Assembly (NCBI GenBank): GCA_947598585.1 | Contig: CANQFK010000009.1 | Coordinates: forward strand, 1 to 56,886 | Reading direction: 5' to 3' | Length of the DNA stretch: 56,886 nucleotides | From: an uncultured Clostridia bacterium | GTDB taxonomy: Bacteria; Bacillota; Clostridia; Christensenellales; Pumilibacteraceae | In this document: positions 34,793-45,041 of the stretch, one piece after another | Layout of the letters: each line of letters opens with the position of its first letter | Numbering within the stretch: position 1 is the first letter of the stretch | Position numbers and translations under genes: made by a program | Notes under the pieces: model-generated | What the model was told of the DNA's origin: nothing | Seen by the model: the letters and a program-made list of their open reading frames with translations, nothing else | Databases searched by the model: none

Positions 34793-34987
34793 TTAGTCTT
34801 CCTTGTCTTGCTTGATTTGAATAATAGATTCACCCTTATAGTAACCGCAATGACTGCAAGCTCTGTGTGTCGGGATCATTTCGCCGCACTTGGGGCAAGC
34901 CACTAAGGTCGGCGCATCAATATTCCTGTTGGCGGATCTTCTTGTATGCGTCCTTTGTTTAGATGTTTTATGCTTGGGTACTGCCAT
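34793..34987 (-). CDS. rpmF: 50S ribosomal protein L32
   Basis: A 64-aa ribosomal protein with the conserved start MAVPKHKTSKQRTHTRR and a zinc ribbon (CPKC...CSHC). Start 34987 is set by AGGAGG 8 bases upstream; the upstream ATG at 34996 is not used. The usual upstream partner yceD (DUF177) is absent. It is the first gene of rpmF-plsX-rnc. Confidence 0.97.
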   Translation of the reverse strand: MAVPKHKTSKQRTHTRRSANRNIDAPTLVACPKCGEMIPTHRACSHCGYYKGESIIQIKQDKED

Positions 34988-35014
34988 AACACGCACCTCC
35001 TATAATAATCAAAA

Positions 35015-35054
35015 TTGCTATATAAGTATATAGCAATCAAATTCATTTTGTCAA
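35015..35054 (-). promoter_or_regulatory. rpmF-plsX-rnc promoter overlapped by a 22-bp palindrome
   Basis: On the minus strand, TTGACA is at 35054-35049 and a TATACT or TATATA -10 lies 16-18 bases on. The -10 sits inside a perfect palindrome (35015-35036), TTGCTATATA-AG-TATATAGCAA. That position would let a dimeric repressor block the promoter. It does not resemble the B. subtilis FapR box. Confidence 0.6.
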
Positions 35055-35152
35055 GAAATTTGACATAAAATTTCGTGAAAATGAGAATTATTTTCCGTTT
35101 TTAAGCAAAATCAATAAATAATTGCAGACTTTGCCATTGCCGCAAAAATAAG

Positions 35153-36013
35153 TTAAAAACTTTTTACGAGTTCTTTTAAGTAATCTTTCAAAGGCTCTCC
35201 GAAATCTTTTCGATTCAGCGAAAGTTCTATATCCGCCTTTAACGATCCGAATTTATCGCCCATATCATATCGCTTGCCTTCGAACTCATAAGCATAAACT
35301 TTTTGATGCTTGCATTGAAGCATAAGCGCGTCGGTAAGTTGATATTCCCCGCCCCTGCCTATGCAAATTTTGTCTATGTATTCGTAAATGTCGCTCAGGA
35401 TATATCTGCCATAACAAGCAAGCCTCGACGGCAAAGCGTCGAGAGAAGGCTTTTCGACTATGCCTTTTAACAAATTATATCTTCCGTCAGTACTTTCTAC
35501 GTCCGCAACTCCGTATTTGACTATGTCCTCGCCCGCGCACGTCTGAACGCCTATTACAGAAGTTCCCACCTTTTCGTATGCGTCGACAAGTTGTTTTGCG
35601 ACGGGCACATCGCTTACCGTAAGATCATCTCCGAGCGCAAGACAGAACGCACTGTCGCCCGTAAAATCCTTTGCGAGCGATACGGCGTGCGCCGAACCGA
35701 GCGGCTCGTACTGAGTGACAAAACGGATATCGGCTTTGCTTAAAGCGGTTCTTAATTGTTCGGCGAGTTCCGTTTTGCCCGCGCGCATAAGATCGTCATA
35801 CAATTTGTCGTCGCGTTTGAAATATTCTTTGATCATTTCCTTATGAGGGCTAATAATTATAAGAATTTCATTCAATCCGCTATCTACGCATTCGTCTACG
35901 ATATGGGAGATCACAGGCACGTCAACGACAGGCAAAAGCTCTTTGGGGACCGCTTTCGTGATGGGCAGAAATCTTGTGCCCAATCCGCCGCAAGGGATAA
36001 CAGCTTTGTTCAT
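35153..36013 (-). CDS. galU: UTP-glucose-1-phosphate uridylyltransferase
   Basis: A 286-aa enzyme making UDP-glucose for glycans and glycolipids. The nucleotidyltransferase motif GGLGTRFLPITKAVPKELLP is at about 9-28, with ALGDDL at about 125 and the VEKP segment at about 187. Length is usual. AGAGGT precedes the ATG, and 2 bases separate it from the zinc-ribbon gene, so it is the tail of the dnaG-rpoD operon; that location is not the common one. Confidence 0.95.
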   Translation of the reverse strand: MNKAVIPCGGLGTRFLPITKAVPKELLPVVDVPVISHIVDECVDSGLNEILIIISPHKEMIKEYFKRDDKLYDDLMRAGKTELAEQLRTALSKADIRFVTQYEPLGSAHAVSLAKDFTGDSAFCLALGDDLTVSDVPVAKQLVDAYEKVGTSVIGVQTCAGEDIVKYGVADVESTDGRYNLLKGIVEKPSLDALPSRLACYGRYILSDIYEYIDKICIGRGGEYQLTDALMLQCKHQKVYAYEFEGKRYDMGDKFGSLKADIELSLNRKDFGEPLKDYLKELVKSF

Positions 36014-36015
36014 TG

Positions 36016-36723
36016 TTACCTCTTATAAATTATGCGCCTGCAAGTTTCGCAAGTACATACACCGTTTTCGTTCAACGTGCTGGTATTCTTTTGAGAAAGC
36101 TGCAAGCCGCACGCGCCGCAAGAATACGTTCCGTCGCTCAGGCGCACCTCTACAAATGCCGGATATTTATTTTCCTTTACTATGGACTTGTATTTTTTCA
36201 TTGTTTCTTCGTCGATCTGAGGTTCGAGCGCTTTCAATTGTTTTTTGAGCATGGCGATATCGGGTTCGGAAGCCTTTACAAGTTCGCTGTACGACGCCTT
36301 TGCCGTATTGAAATATCCGAGCATTTTGTGTCCTATGGCGTTAGCTTCCTGATAGCTTCTTACGATACGCTCCGATGCCAATCTGCATTCGGCGACTTTT
36401 TTCTCCAATGCGGTCAATTTGCTTCGTAACGACTCCAACTGCGCGATAAAAGCCGCGATATCTTCAACGGACTCCGCATTGTTTATAAGTTCATTGAGTT
36501 TGCTTTCGATCTCTTTAAGCTGAGGAGCAGTCTGTTCATAATACGAAACTACACTTTCGGCTTCCTTTTCGCTGTCCTGCACCGTCTTTTTTGCGTTGTT
36601 GAATTCTACGCGAACTTGTTCCATTCTTTTGTTTGCGTCGCTCTTTTCCAAGGAATCGAGGATCCTTTTGAGTTTGATATCGTATTCCTGATATTTAAGC
36701 ATAGTTTCGAAATTTTTATTCAT
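36016..36723 (-). CDS. Coiled-coil protein with C4 zinc ribbon (COG1579 type)
   Basis: A 235-aa cytoplasmic protein: a long coiled coil (about 1-180) and a C-terminal zinc ribbon (CGACG...CETCRRI). This COG1579-like family is commonly found next to the nif3-like gene, as here. Function is not established; nucleic-acid or protein binding is a guess. A good AAGGAG lies before the ATG. Confidence 0.88.
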   Translation of the reverse strand: MNKNFETMLKYQEYDIKLKRILDSLEKSDANKRMEQVRVEFNNAKKTVQDSEKEAESVVSYYEQTAPQLKEIESKLNELINNAESVEDIAAFIAQLESLRSKLTALEKKVAECRLASERIVRSYQEANAIGHKMLGYFNTAKASYSELVKASEPDIAMLKKQLKALEPQIDEETMKKYKSIVKENKYPAFVEVRLSDGTYSCGACGLQLSQKNTSTLNENGVCTCETCRRIIYKR

Positions 36724-36736
36724 AGCTTTCTCCTTT

Positions 36737-37543
36737 TTAAAACCTGGGATTTACTTCGGTTGCGGATTGCAAGATCTCCAATTTGATCTTTCTTGCAACG
36801 CACTCCATTTTCAATATTTTTACCAATCTTATTATGTATGCGTGTTCCATGGTAAAATGCTGCGGTTCGATAATCGTTATCTTATTATCATATGCGTATA
36901 CAGCCACATGATGTTTGACGTCCGCCGTAATAAGACAGTCCGCACCCGCCTGCATTGCCATATCGACATAAGAAATGTCGCCGCCGCCTGCGCCGTTGAT
37001 AACGGCAATACGCTTGACTTCTCTGTTCGGCTCTCCGACGATACGAACATAATCGTCTTTGAGCAAAGCCTTTACCTCGGCTTTCAGCGCCATACAATTC
37101 GTTCTTACCGAAAGATTTCCGACACGCCCAAAACCTGCCGTATCGTCAATGTATGGGTCGAGCGGCTTAATATCCATTAGCCCCAACGCATTGGCGAGAA
37201 AATCGTTTATGCCGTCCCTTACAAAATCGAGATTTGTGTGAGCGGCGTAAATCGCAATTCCTTTTTGGATAGCCTTGATGATTTTTCTGCCTTGCGAATC
37301 TGCCGCGCTTATATTTTTTATGGGACGAAATATCATCGGATGATGACTTATTATCATATTGGCGCCTACTTTTACGGCTTCGTCCAAGACATTATCGGTC
37401 ACGTCCAAACAGCATAAAACGCGCTCGACTTCGGCTTCGGGATCGCCGACTATCAACCCGATATTATCATATTCTTTATTGTAAGCAAATTCTTCGGGCG
37501 CGATCTGCTTCATTATATCTATTACATCTTTGATTTTAGACAT
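36737..37543 (-). CDS. Nif3-like dinuclear metal centre protein (YqfO type)
   Basis: A 268-aa member of the Nif3/GTP cyclohydrolase I type 2 family. Metal-ligand motifs are ISHHPMIFRP at about 65-74, the AHTNLD segment at about 100, and the C-terminal HVAVYA and EPQHFTMEH regions. It lacks the inserted PII-like domain of B. subtilis YqfO (about 370 aa), so it is the short form. It overlaps trmK by 22 bases, as in the conserved trmK-yqfO pair. Confidence 0.92.
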   Translation of the reverse strand: MSKIKDVIDIMKQIAPEEFAYNKEYDNIGLIVGDPEAEVERVLCCLDVTDNVLDEAVKVGANMIISHHPMIFRPIKNISAADSQGRKIIKAIQKGIAIYAAHTNLDFVRDGINDFLANALGLMDIKPLDPYIDDTAGFGRVGNLSVRTNCMALKAEVKALLKDDYVRIVGEPNREVKRIAVINGAGGGDISYVDMAMQAGADCLITADVKHHVAVYAYDNKITIIEPQHFTMEHAYIIRLVKILKMECVARKIKLEILQSATEVNPRF

Positions 37544-38136
37544 TGTTCCACCTCTGAGATTCTCTGCAATTTGATTTCATTCTCCGCGGTACGCTTATAA
37601 GAGAGAATTTTTTTCTTATACAAGGCGAGCCTTTGCAAAAACACTTTGTCGCCTCTGTCGAAAAAAACTCCGAAAGTCTTTTGTAACTCTGTCAAATTTT
37701 GCGCGCCGGGAACAAGTTTTATAATGTCGTAAAACTTTCCGCTATCGAAGATCACTTTATCCTCTGTTATTTTATAACCTTCGGATGTCAAATTCTCTCT
37801 GACCTTGTAAACGTCGTTATGCGGCGATATGATCAGCTTCGGCAACAATCTACCCTTTAAAATATGAAGTATAGTGTTGCCGCCCATGCCGCTGATTACG
37901 GTAATATCGGGAACAATATCTTTCAGCGGTTGCAAACCATCTCCGCAATAGTATTCGGCATTATCTTTGAGCAGCGCTCTTGCTTTATTCAGGCACGCTT
38001 CGCTGATATCCGAGGCGATGATCCGTTCTGCTTTTCCCGAATCATAAACCATTTTACACAGTTGTCCGTGATCGCAACCTATGTCGGCGAATATTTTTGT
38101 CTTATCGATAAGAGCAAAAATTTCGTTCAATCTCAT
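37522..38136 (-). CDS. trmK: tRNA (adenine22-N1)-methyltransferase TrmK
   Basis: A 204-aa SAM-dependent methyltransferase for A22 of tRNA. The SAM motif [11 protein letters not shown] is at about 18-28, then ASDIS and [16 protein letters not shown]-terminal helical part follows, as in B. subtilis YqfN. Its place between rpoD and nif3 is the classic Firmicute arrangement. The start overlaps the rpoD stop by 4 bases. Confidence 0.94.
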   Translation of the reverse strand: MRLNEIFALIDKTKIFADIGCDHGQLCKMVYDSGKAERIIASDISEACLNKARALLKDNAEYYCGDGLQPLKDIVPDITVISGMGGNTILHILKGRLLPKLIISPHNDVYKVRENLTSEGYKITEDKVIFDSGKFYDIIKLVPGAQNLTELQKTFGVFFDRGDKVFLQRLALYKKKILSYKRTAENEIKLQRISEVEQCLKSKM

Positions 38137-39458
38137 TGATCGATATATTCCTTTAATTTTTTGCTGCGGGACGGATGTCTTAATTTGCGCAATGCTTTCG
38201 CTTCGATCTGTCTAATACGTTCACGAGTTACGCCAAACTCCTTGCCGACTTCTTCAAGCGTTCGGGGATGACCGTCCTCGATGCCGTATCTCAATCTAAG
38301 TACCATCTCCTCGCGCGGCGTAAGCGTATCCAAAACCGCAATGAGGTGTTCTTTGAGGATCGTAAACGACGCAACGTCCTGAGGCGCGGTGGCGTTCGTG
38401 TCCTCGATGAAATCGGACAGGTGGCTGTCGTCCTCTTCGCCGATAGGCGTTTCGAGAGATACGGGGTCAAGAGAGATCCTCTGAATTTCTCTGACGCGTT
38501 CTTCGCTAATGCCCATTTCCTGAGCGATCTCTTCGGGCGTGGGATCCCTACCGTATTCTTGCACAAGCAATCTGGTCGTTCGAGTAAGTTTGTTTATCGT
38601 TTCGACCATATGAACGGGGATCCTTATGGTTCTTGCCTGGTCCGCAATGGCTCTTGTTATCGCTTGTCTTATCCACCAGGTGGCATATGTGGAAAATCTG
38701 AAACCTTTGGTGTAATCGAATTTTTCCACCGCTTTCATCAAGCCAAGGTTGCCCTCTTGTATAAGATCCAAAAAGAGCATTCCGCGTCCCGTATAGCGCT
38801 TTGCAATGTTTACGACAAGACGCAAATTTGCCTCGCACAGCTTTCGCTTGGCGTCTTCATCGCCCTCTTGCATCTTTTTGGCGAGTTCGATTTCTTCCTC
38901 CATTGTGAGCAACGGAACTCTGCCGATATCTTTTAGATACACCTTTACGGGGTCATCGATATTGACGTCGGATATGAGCTTATCAAAGGATTCCGTTTTC
39001 AGATCCAATGTGGAATTGACGACTTCGATCTTGTTCTCGGCAAGCAATCTGAAAACCTCGTCGACTTCGAAAGCCGACGCTTCGCAAACGACGGCAAGTC
39101 TTTCGCAAATTTCGTCGTAGCTCAATGCTCTGGTTTTGCCTATCGACAAAAATCTTTCGAGTTCTTTTGCGACGGCTTCACTCAATCCGCCGTTTTCCGA
39201 TTTCTTATCTTCATTGTTTTCGGCTTTGTTATCGACAATGCTATCGATCTTTTTATCTTCCTTTGCGCTTTGCTTGTTTATTTTTATCCCTTGCTGTTCG
39301 AGCAATGAAATAACTTCTTCCATTGCCTCGGGCGAAGGATTGTATTGCGATATTTTATCGCTGATCTGCTCGTAAGTCAATCCTTCGGAAGAGCCTTGAA
39401 TGATAAGGTCGGTCACCGCACTAAGCAAATTGATATCCAATTTTGATTTGTCAGCCAT
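38133..39458 (-). CDS. rpoD: RNA polymerase primary sigma factor RpoD/SigA
   Basis: A 441-aa primary sigma factor. Region 1.1-like sequence with a charged linker covers about 1-165, region 1.2 begins at [11 protein letters not shown], region 2 ([29 protein letters not shown]) binds the -10, region 3 starts at [10 protein letters not shown], and region 4 ([34 protein letters not shown]) binds the -35. Promoters in this window fit its consensus. The first 165 residues include an inserted Lys/Asp/Glu-rich stretch (about 60-85). Start overlaps dnaG stop by one base, with GGAGG upstream. Confidence 0.97.
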   Translation of the reverse strand: MADKSKLDINLLSAVTDLIIQGSSEGLTYEQISDKISQYNPSPEAMEEVISLLEQQGIKINKQSAKEDKKIDSIVDNKAENNEDKKSENGGLSEAVAKELERFLSIGKTRALSYDEICERLAVVCEASAFEVDEVFRLLAENKIEVVNSTLDLKTESFDKLISDVNIDDPVKVYLKDIGRVPLLTMEEEIELAKKMQEGDEDAKRKLCEANLRLVVNIAKRYTGRGMLFLDLIQEGNLGLMKAVEKFDYTKGFRFSTYATWWIRQAITRAIADQARTIRIPVHMVETINKLTRTTRLLVQEYGRDPTPEEIAQEMGISEERVREIQRISLDPVSLETPIGEEDDSHLSDFIEDTNATAPQDVASFTILKEHLIAVLDTLTPREEMVLRLRYGIEDGHPRTLEEVGKEFGVTRERIRQIEAKALRKLRHPSRSKKLKEYIDQ

Positions 39459-41227
39459 TATAAACCTCCACTTTTTTTCATTTGCCTTAATTGCAATTCT
39501 ATCGCATTGATTTGGTTAAGAATATCATGCTCTTTTGTCTTTTCGTATTCTTCTCCGAGTTGTTCCTTTTGCCGCTCCAAACTTTTCCGCTTTATAAGGT
39601 TAACGCATTCGTCGAATTTTCTTTTATCGTCGGTATTCGTAAACTCATAGCCGATCATGCTTTTCAAATAATCTTCGATCTCGGGGCTGCCCCGATTGAA
39701 CAGAGATTGCACCGAATAACCGTTTTTGTATTTTTCTATCGCAAGATCGTAAATTTGCCGTTGAGCGTCATTGCTCAGATATGTGAAGATCTCTTCCGAA
39801 AAATCCGCATACGGCTTCGCATTGATTAGAGAAGCAAGTATAAAATCCTGCGCTATGGTCAAAGAATCGCTCTTATTGACCTCTTCTTCCTTTTGTATCT
39901 CTTTCGGCGTTTCGGGTTCGACGCGGTCCACTTGCGCTTGTTTGTACAGGATCGCCATTGAATAGCCCGTCAGCTTATGGATAAGCCCCAAATATTCTTC
40001 CTGTTCCACGGGATTGTCGAGTTTTTTTATGATCTTTATCGCTTCCACGGCGAATTTGCTTTTTTCATCGGGATCGTCGAAATCGTATTTCTCGGCAAGA
40101 TTGTTTATCTTGAACGTCGTAAGCGTTACAGCCTTATCGAGAAGTTGTCTGTATCCCTCGGCACCGCTCGTCTTTATCACGTCGTCGGGATCCATTCCTC
40201 CCGACAAAGGAACGACGCGGACATTAAGTCCGACGGATTCGAGGATATCCAACCCCCTTAAAGTCGCTTTTTGCCCTGCACCGTCACCATCGTAACTTAT
40301 GTAGATCTTGTTGCAATAATTTTTCAGCTGTCTGGCTTGTTCAAATGTAAGCGAAGTGCCCATGCTGGCTACCGTGTTGTCAAATCCCGCCTTGTATAAG
40401 GATATTGCGTCCATATACCCCTCGGTCACTATGATGGAATCCAAATTTTCCCGCTGTTTTTTCTTTTTGACAAGATTCAATGCGAATAAAACTTTGGACT
40501 TATCGAAAAGAACAGTCTGGCACGAATTTCTGTATTTCGCGAATTTCGTGTTTTTATCGAGGATCCTGCCGCCGAACGCAATCACTCCGCCGTATGGATT
40601 TATGATCGGAATGATCAATCTGTTCATAAAAACATCGTAATAACTGTCGCCGCTCTGTTCGGCAATTCCCGCCTCTTTCATTTCGCGATAAGTGTATCCT
40701 TTCGTTTTGAGAAAATCGAGTATTTCCGTTCTTCCGACCGAATATCCGAGACCGAACTTGTTTACCATCGAAGTTATCTGTCGTTGTTCGATATAGGCTC
40801 TCGCCGCTGCGGCGGCATCGGTAGAAAGGTTTTCATGATAGTGCATTGCGGCTTCGCGCATAAGCGTGGATAATCTTTCGCGCTTTTTCTTTAAATCGAA
40901 ATACTTTTTATCCCCTTGATATTCGGGGATAGTCATGTGAGCCGCTTCTGCCAATAGCTTTATAGCCTCGCCGCTTTCGATATTTTCGATCTTTTTTATA
41001 AATGTTATGGCGTTGCCGCCCTCGTGGCAACCGTGGCAATAATAGAGTTGCTTGTCGGGAGAGATCTGAAACGACGGAGTTTTTTCATGATGAAACGGGC
41101 AGCAAGCCCAATAGTTGTTGCCCTTTTTCGTCAAAGAAACGTATTTTGAAGCAAGTTGCACCAAATCCGTCTTGGATAGTAATTCTTCCAACCAATCTCT
41201 CTCCAATACTGCGATTATAACCCCCAA
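39458..41227 (-). CDS. dnaG: DNA primase DnaG
   Basis: A 589-aa primase. The CHC2 zinc ribbon ([11 protein letters not shown]...CHGCHEGG) is at about 40-70, the TOPRIM core ([20 protein letters not shown]) at about 255-320, and a C-terminal helicase-interacting region from about 430. The start is uncertain: TTG at 41227 or TTG at 41206 ([10 protein letters not shown]) are the options, and neither has ideal spacing to the GGGGG upstream. It overlaps dgt by 13 bases in the longer form. Confidence 0.95.
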   Translation of the reverse strand: MGVIIAVLERDWLEELLSKTDLVQLASKYVSLTKKGNNYWACCPFHHEKTPSFQISPDKQLYYCHGCHEGGNAITFIKKIENIESGEAIKLLAEAAHMTIPEYQGDKKYFDLKKKRERLSTLMREAAMHYHENLSTDAAAAARAYIEQRQITSMVNKFGLGYSVGRTEILDFLKTKGYTYREMKEAGIAEQSGDSYYDVFMNRLIIPIINPYGGVIAFGGRILDKNTKFAKYRNSCQTVLFDKSKVLFALNLVKKKKQRENLDSIIVTEGYMDAISLYKAGFDNTVASMGTSLTFEQARQLKNYCNKIYISYDGDGAGQKATLRGLDILESVGLNVRVVPLSGGMDPDDVIKTSGAEGYRQLLDKAVTLTTFKINNLAEKYDFDDPDEKSKFAVEAIKIIKKLDNPVEQEEYLGLIHKLTGYSMAILYKQAQVDRVEPETPKEIQKEEEVNKSDSLTIAQDFILASLINAKPYADFSEEIFTYLSNDAQRQIYDLAIEKYKNGYSVQSLFNRGSPEIEDYLKSMIGYEFTNTDDKRKFDECVNLIKRKSLERQKEQLGEEYEKTKEHDILNQINAIELQLRQMKKSGGL

Positions 41228-42204
41228 TTTTTAGGAATAGTGATATTTTCGTACGTCATGACGGCATATCTGTCGCTCATGCCCGCTATGTGATCGCACA
41301 CTTTTTGTTCCTTAGTACTGTCCATTTCACGCAACTTTTCAGGTATCAATTCGATATGGTTATAATAGTATTCAAAAAGATATTTTATCATATCGATAGC
41401 TTTGCTTTCTTCCTCTTTTGCGGGGCTGTTGAAATATACTTTTTCGAAAAGAAATTCGCGTAAACCGTTTATATATTCCAAAAATTCCGGGCTCGGAGAA
41501 ACGTCTTTTTTTCCAAAGCTATGATTTATTATGTCCAAAATCATATTGTTGATACGCTTTCCATGCGAAGTGCCGACTTTTCGGTGATAAATATCGGGTA
41601 TATCCGATTCTTTGATTATACCTCCGTGTATCGCGTCATCTATGTCGTGATTTATATATGCGATCCGATCGCTCCATGAAACTATTATTCCCTCATTTGT
41701 ACACGGCGTGCAATCGGACGGATGATTCAGAATGCCGTCGCGCACCTCGAAACAAAGATTCATGCCTTTACCGTCGTATTCGAGCTTGTCCACTATTCTT
41801 AGCGACTGTTCGTTGTGTCTGAATTTCGTAAAACAGTTCAACGCGCGTTCGCCCGCGTGCCCGTACGGAGTATGACCGAGGTCGTGTCCGAGCGCTATCG
41901 CTTCGGTGAGATCCTCGTTCATTCTCAAAGCCCTGGCTATCGTTCGCGCTATCTGACTTACTTCCAGAGTATGAGTAAGTCTTGTGCGATAGTGGTCGCC
42001 TTCGGGTGAAAGAAAGACCTGCGTCTTATGTTTTAGCCGCCTGAACGACTTGCAATGCAAGATCCTGTCGCGATCGCGCTGAAAATCGGTCCTTATCGGA
42101 CAAGGCGTCATCGGAAACATGCGCCCTTTTGTGTCACGCGCTTTTGTCGCATAAGGAGAAAGATATTTATCTTCGTATTCGTATGTAATCAGGTTGTATT
42201 CCAT
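41215..42204 (-). CDS. dgt: Deoxyguanosinetriphosphate triphosphohydrolase-like protein
   Basis: A 329-aa HD-domain dNTPase. HD motifs are RTRLTHTLEVSQIAR, the ALGHDLGHTPYGHAGE block, and the later Asp in SDRIAYINHDIDD. The short form matches the Firmicute dgt-like proteins that sit before dnaG. ATG at 42204 is used; a GTG four codons upstream is equally possible, and neither has a clear ribosome site. Confidence 0.93.
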   Translation of the reverse strand: MEYNLITYEYEDKYLSPYATKARDTKGRMFPMTPCPIRTDFQRDRDRILHCKSFRRLKHKTQVFLSPEGDHYRTRLTHTLEVSQIARTIARALRMNEDLTEAIALGHDLGHTPYGHAGERALNCFTKFRHNEQSLRIVDKLEYDGKGMNLCFEVRDGILNHPSDCTPCTNEGIIVSWSDRIAYINHDIDDAIHGGIIKESDIPDIYHRKVGTSHGKRINNMILDIINHSFGKKDVSPSPEFLEYINGLREFLFEKVYFNSPAKEEESKAIDMIKYLFEYYYNHIELIPEKLREMDSTKEQKVCDHIAGMSDRYAVMTYENITIPKNWGL

Positions 42205-42239
42205 AAACGTCGCCACACTATGAACCTAAAATCCACTTC

Positions 42240-42264
42240 AAGGACGACGCCGTGCGCCGTCCTT
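42240..42264 (-). terminator. Hairpin after ppdK
   Basis: AAGGACG-CG pairs with CG-CGTCCTT (one internal mismatch); flanking CACTT/AAGTG extends the stem. On the minus strand a weak T run (GGATTTTAGG) follows. It separates ppdK from dgt. Confidence 0.65.
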
Positions 42265-42277
42265 GTAAAGTGCGTTT

Positions 42278-44923
42278 TTATTTATTTTTGCGTGGAAATT
42301 TTATTGCCGCTTGCGCTGCGCTCAATCGCGCTATGGGCACTCTGTACGGCGAGCAAGAAACATATGTGAGTCCGACCTTATGGCAGAATTCTATCGTCGA
42401 CGGATCTCCGCCATGTTCGCCACAAATACCGAGTTTGATATCGGGGCGTGTCTTTCTGCCTCGTTCGCAAGCCATATCCACGAGCAATCCAACGCCCGTT
42501 TCATCTATCTTGGCAAACGGATCGGATTCGAAGATCTTCTTATCGTAATATTCGCTCAAAAATTTACCTGCGTCGTCACGGCTGAAACCGAACGTCATCT
42601 GGGTAAGATCGTTTGTTCCGAATGAGAAGAACTGAGCTTCTTCCGCGATCTTATCTGCCGTAAGCGCTGCGCGGGGTATTTCTATCATCGTTCCGACAAG
42701 GTATTTCAAATTCACCTTTTCTCTCTCGATGATCGCGTCCGCCGTCTTTACGATGATGTCTTTGACGAATTTGAGTTCCTTTACATCTCCGACGAGCGGG
42801 ACCATGATCTCGGGAACAATGTTGTATCCCTTTTCGCGATTTACTTCGATAGCAGCCTCGATGACCGCCGTCGTCTGCATTTCCGCGATCTCGGGATATG
42901 TCACGCTTAGTCTGCAACCTCTGTGTCCCATCATGGGGTTGAATTCGTGAAGCCCGACTATCGTGCTCTTCAATTCGTTAAAGCCGAGTCCCATTTCCTT
43001 GGCGAGAAGTTTGATATCCTCGTCGTCGTGAGGAACAAATTCGTGAAGAGGCGGATCGAGGAATCTTATGGTAGCCGGTCTGCCTTCGAGAGCCTCGTAA
43101 ATTCCCTTGAAATCTTGTTTTTGCATGGGAAGCAACTTTGCGAGCGCTTTTTTGCGTTCCTCGACGTTTTTGCTGACTATCATTTCGCGCATTGCCATGA
43201 TACGATCGGAATCGAAGAACATATGTTCCGTTCTCGTAAGACCAATACCCTCGGCGCCGAATTTGACTGCCTGAGCGGCGTCCTTGGGCGTATCGGCATT
43301 TGTGCGTACTTTAAGTTGACGGTACTTGTCCGACCAATCCATTATGGTTTTGAAGTCGCCCGTAAGAGATGCCGGTTCCGTTTCAATCGCTTGATCGTAA
43401 ATATTTCCCGTGCTGCCGTCAAGGCTGAGCCAATCGCCCTCTTTGAGCGTCTTGCCTTTTATAACAAAATATCCTTTGTCCTCGTCGATCTCGGTTATAT
43501 CGTGGCAACCTGATACACAGCATGTCCCCATGCCTCTTGCAACTACCGCAGCATGAGAAGTCATGCCACCTCTTGCCGTCAGAACGCCTTGACAAACGTT
43601 CATTCCTTCGATATCTTCGGGGCTTGTTTCAAGTCTTACCAAAATAAGTTTTGCGTTCTTATCCTGTTTTTTGAGTTCGCATGCTTTATCGGCGGTAAAT
43701 ACTATGCGACCGCATGCCGCTCCCGGAGATGCGGGCAACGCCGAACTTATGGGAGATGCCTTTTTGAGCGCCTCGGCTACGAATTGCGGATGAAGCAATG
43801 CGTCGAGTTGTTTGGGATCGATCATGCAAAGGGCTTGCTTTTCGTCTATCATGCCCTCGTTTACAAGGTCAACCGCGATTTTCAAAGCGGCTTTTGCCGT
43901 GCGTTTTCCGTTACGCGTTTGGAGCATATAGAGTTTGCCCTCTTCTATGGTGAACTCCATATCCTGCATATCTTTATAATGATTTTCAAGCGTATGGCAA
44001 ATTTCGGTAAATTGATCGTAAAGGGCTTCGTTCTGCTTTTTAAGTTCGCTTATGTGCTTGGGAGTCCTTATACCCGCAACGACGTCTTCGCCTTGCGCGT
44101 TCATAAGGTATTCACCGAAAAGTCCTTTTTCACCCGTGGCGGGATTACGCGTGAACGCAACGCCCGTACCCGATGTTTCGCCCTTGTTGCCGAATACCAT
44201 TATCTGGATATTTACTGCCGTGCCCCAACTGTACGGAATATCGTTCATTCTGCGATATACGTTTGCGCGGGGGTTGTCCCAGGAACGGAATACCGCTTTT
44301 GTGGCTTCGAGAAGCTGAGTGCGGGGATCCTGCGGGAACTCTACGCCTTGATGCTTTTTGTAGTTTGCTTTGAATAACGTTACGATCTCTTTAAGATCGT
44401 CGGCGGTAAGATCCGTATCCGAAGTATAACCCTTGGATTTCTTTATCGAGTCGAGAATGTCCTCGTAAACTTTTTTGGGCTGTTCCATAACGACGTCGGA
44501 GAACATCTGAATGAATCTACGATAAGAGTCGTATGCAAATCTCGGATTTCCCGTTTTCTTTGCAAGACCCTCTACCGACTTATCGTTTAAGCCGAGGTTA
44601 AGAATTGTGTCCATCATGCCGGGCATGGAGGCTCTTGCTCCGCTTCTTACCGACACAAGCAACGGATCGTTCTCGTCGCCGAACTTTTTAGCACTGATCT
44701 TCTCTATCTTGGCAAGCGCTGTGAAAATCTGCTCCTCGATTTCCTTGTTGATCTTTCTGCCGTCCTCATAATATTGGGTGCATGCTTCGGTACTTACCGT
44801 AAAACCTTGCGGTACCGGCAAACCCAAATTGGTCATTTCCGCGAGGTTGGCGCCCTTGCCGCCGAGCAATTCGCGCATGGAACTTTTGCCCTCGCTGAAC
44901 AAATATACAAATTTTTTCGACAT
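42278..44923 (-). CDS. ppdK: Pyruvate, phosphate dikinase
   Basis: An 881-aa enzyme interconverting pyruvate, ATP and phosphate with PEP, AMP and pyrophosphate; typical of anaerobic glycolysis/gluconeogenesis. The N-terminal ATP-grasp part begins with LLGGKGANLAEM, the phospho-histidine domain has GGMTSHAAVVARGMG (catalytic His) at about 450, and the C-terminal PEP/pyruvate barrel ends with FSFGTNDLTQMTFG and CGEHGGDP. Full length. It has its own promoter and terminator. The usual regulator (DUF299/yqfL) is not beside it. Confidence 0.97.
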   Translation of the reverse strand: MSKKFVYLFSEGKSSMRELLGGKGANLAEMTNLGLPVPQGFTVSTEACTQYYEDGRKINKEIEEQIFTALAKIEKISAKKFGDENDPLLVSVRSGARASMPGMMDTILNLGLNDKSVEGLAKKTGNPRFAYDSYRRFIQMFSDVVMEQPKKVYEDILDSIKKSKGYTSDTDLTADDLKEIVTLFKANYKKHQGVEFPQDPRTQLLEATKAVFRSWDNPRANVYRRMNDIPYSWGTAVNIQIMVFGNKGETSGTGVAFTRNPATGEKGLFGEYLMNAQGEDVVAGIRTPKHISELKKQNEALYDQFTEICHTLENHYKDMQDMEFTIEEGKLYMLQTRNGKRTAKAALKIAVDLVNEGMIDEKQALCMIDPKQLDALLHPQFVAEALKKASPISSALPASPGAACGRIVFTADKACELKKQDKNAKLILVRLETSPEDIEGMNVCQGVLTARGGMTSHAAVVARGMGTCCVSGCHDITEIDEDKGYFVIKGKTLKEGDWLSLDGSTGNIYDQAIETEPASLTGDFKTIMDWSDKYRQLKVRTNADTPKDAAQAVKFGAEGIGLTRTEHMFFDSDRIMAMREMIVSKNVEERKKALAKLLPMQKQDFKGIYEALEGRPATIRFLDPPLHEFVPHDDEDIKLLAKEMGLGFNELKSTIVGLHEFNPMMGHRGCRLSVTYPEIAEMQTTAVIEAAIEVNREKGYNIVPEIMVPLVGDVKELKFVKDIIVKTADAIIEREKVNLKYLVGTMIEIPRAALTADKIAEEAQFFSFGTNDLTQMTFGFSRDDAGKFLSEYYDKKIFESDPFAKIDETGVGLLVDMACERGRKTRPDIKLGICGEHGGDPSTIEFCHKVGLTYVSCSPYRVPIARLSAAQAAIKFPRKNK

Positions 44924-44954
44924 TTGTAAAACTCCTTATTATTTAAATCGGTTT

Positions 44955-44983
44955 ATTATAGCACTTTTGTCAAATATTTGCAA
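44955..44983 (-). promoter_or_regulatory. Promoter of ppdK
   Basis: Minus strand: TTGCAA (44983-44978), a 17-base spacer and TATAAT (44960-44955), about 30 bases before the ATG, which follows AAGGAG. Confidence 0.75.
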
Positions 44984-45041
44984 GCAATTTTTTACCATAA
45001 TTGCATTTTCTTGATTAAGTCGGCATAAAGCGACAAATTGA

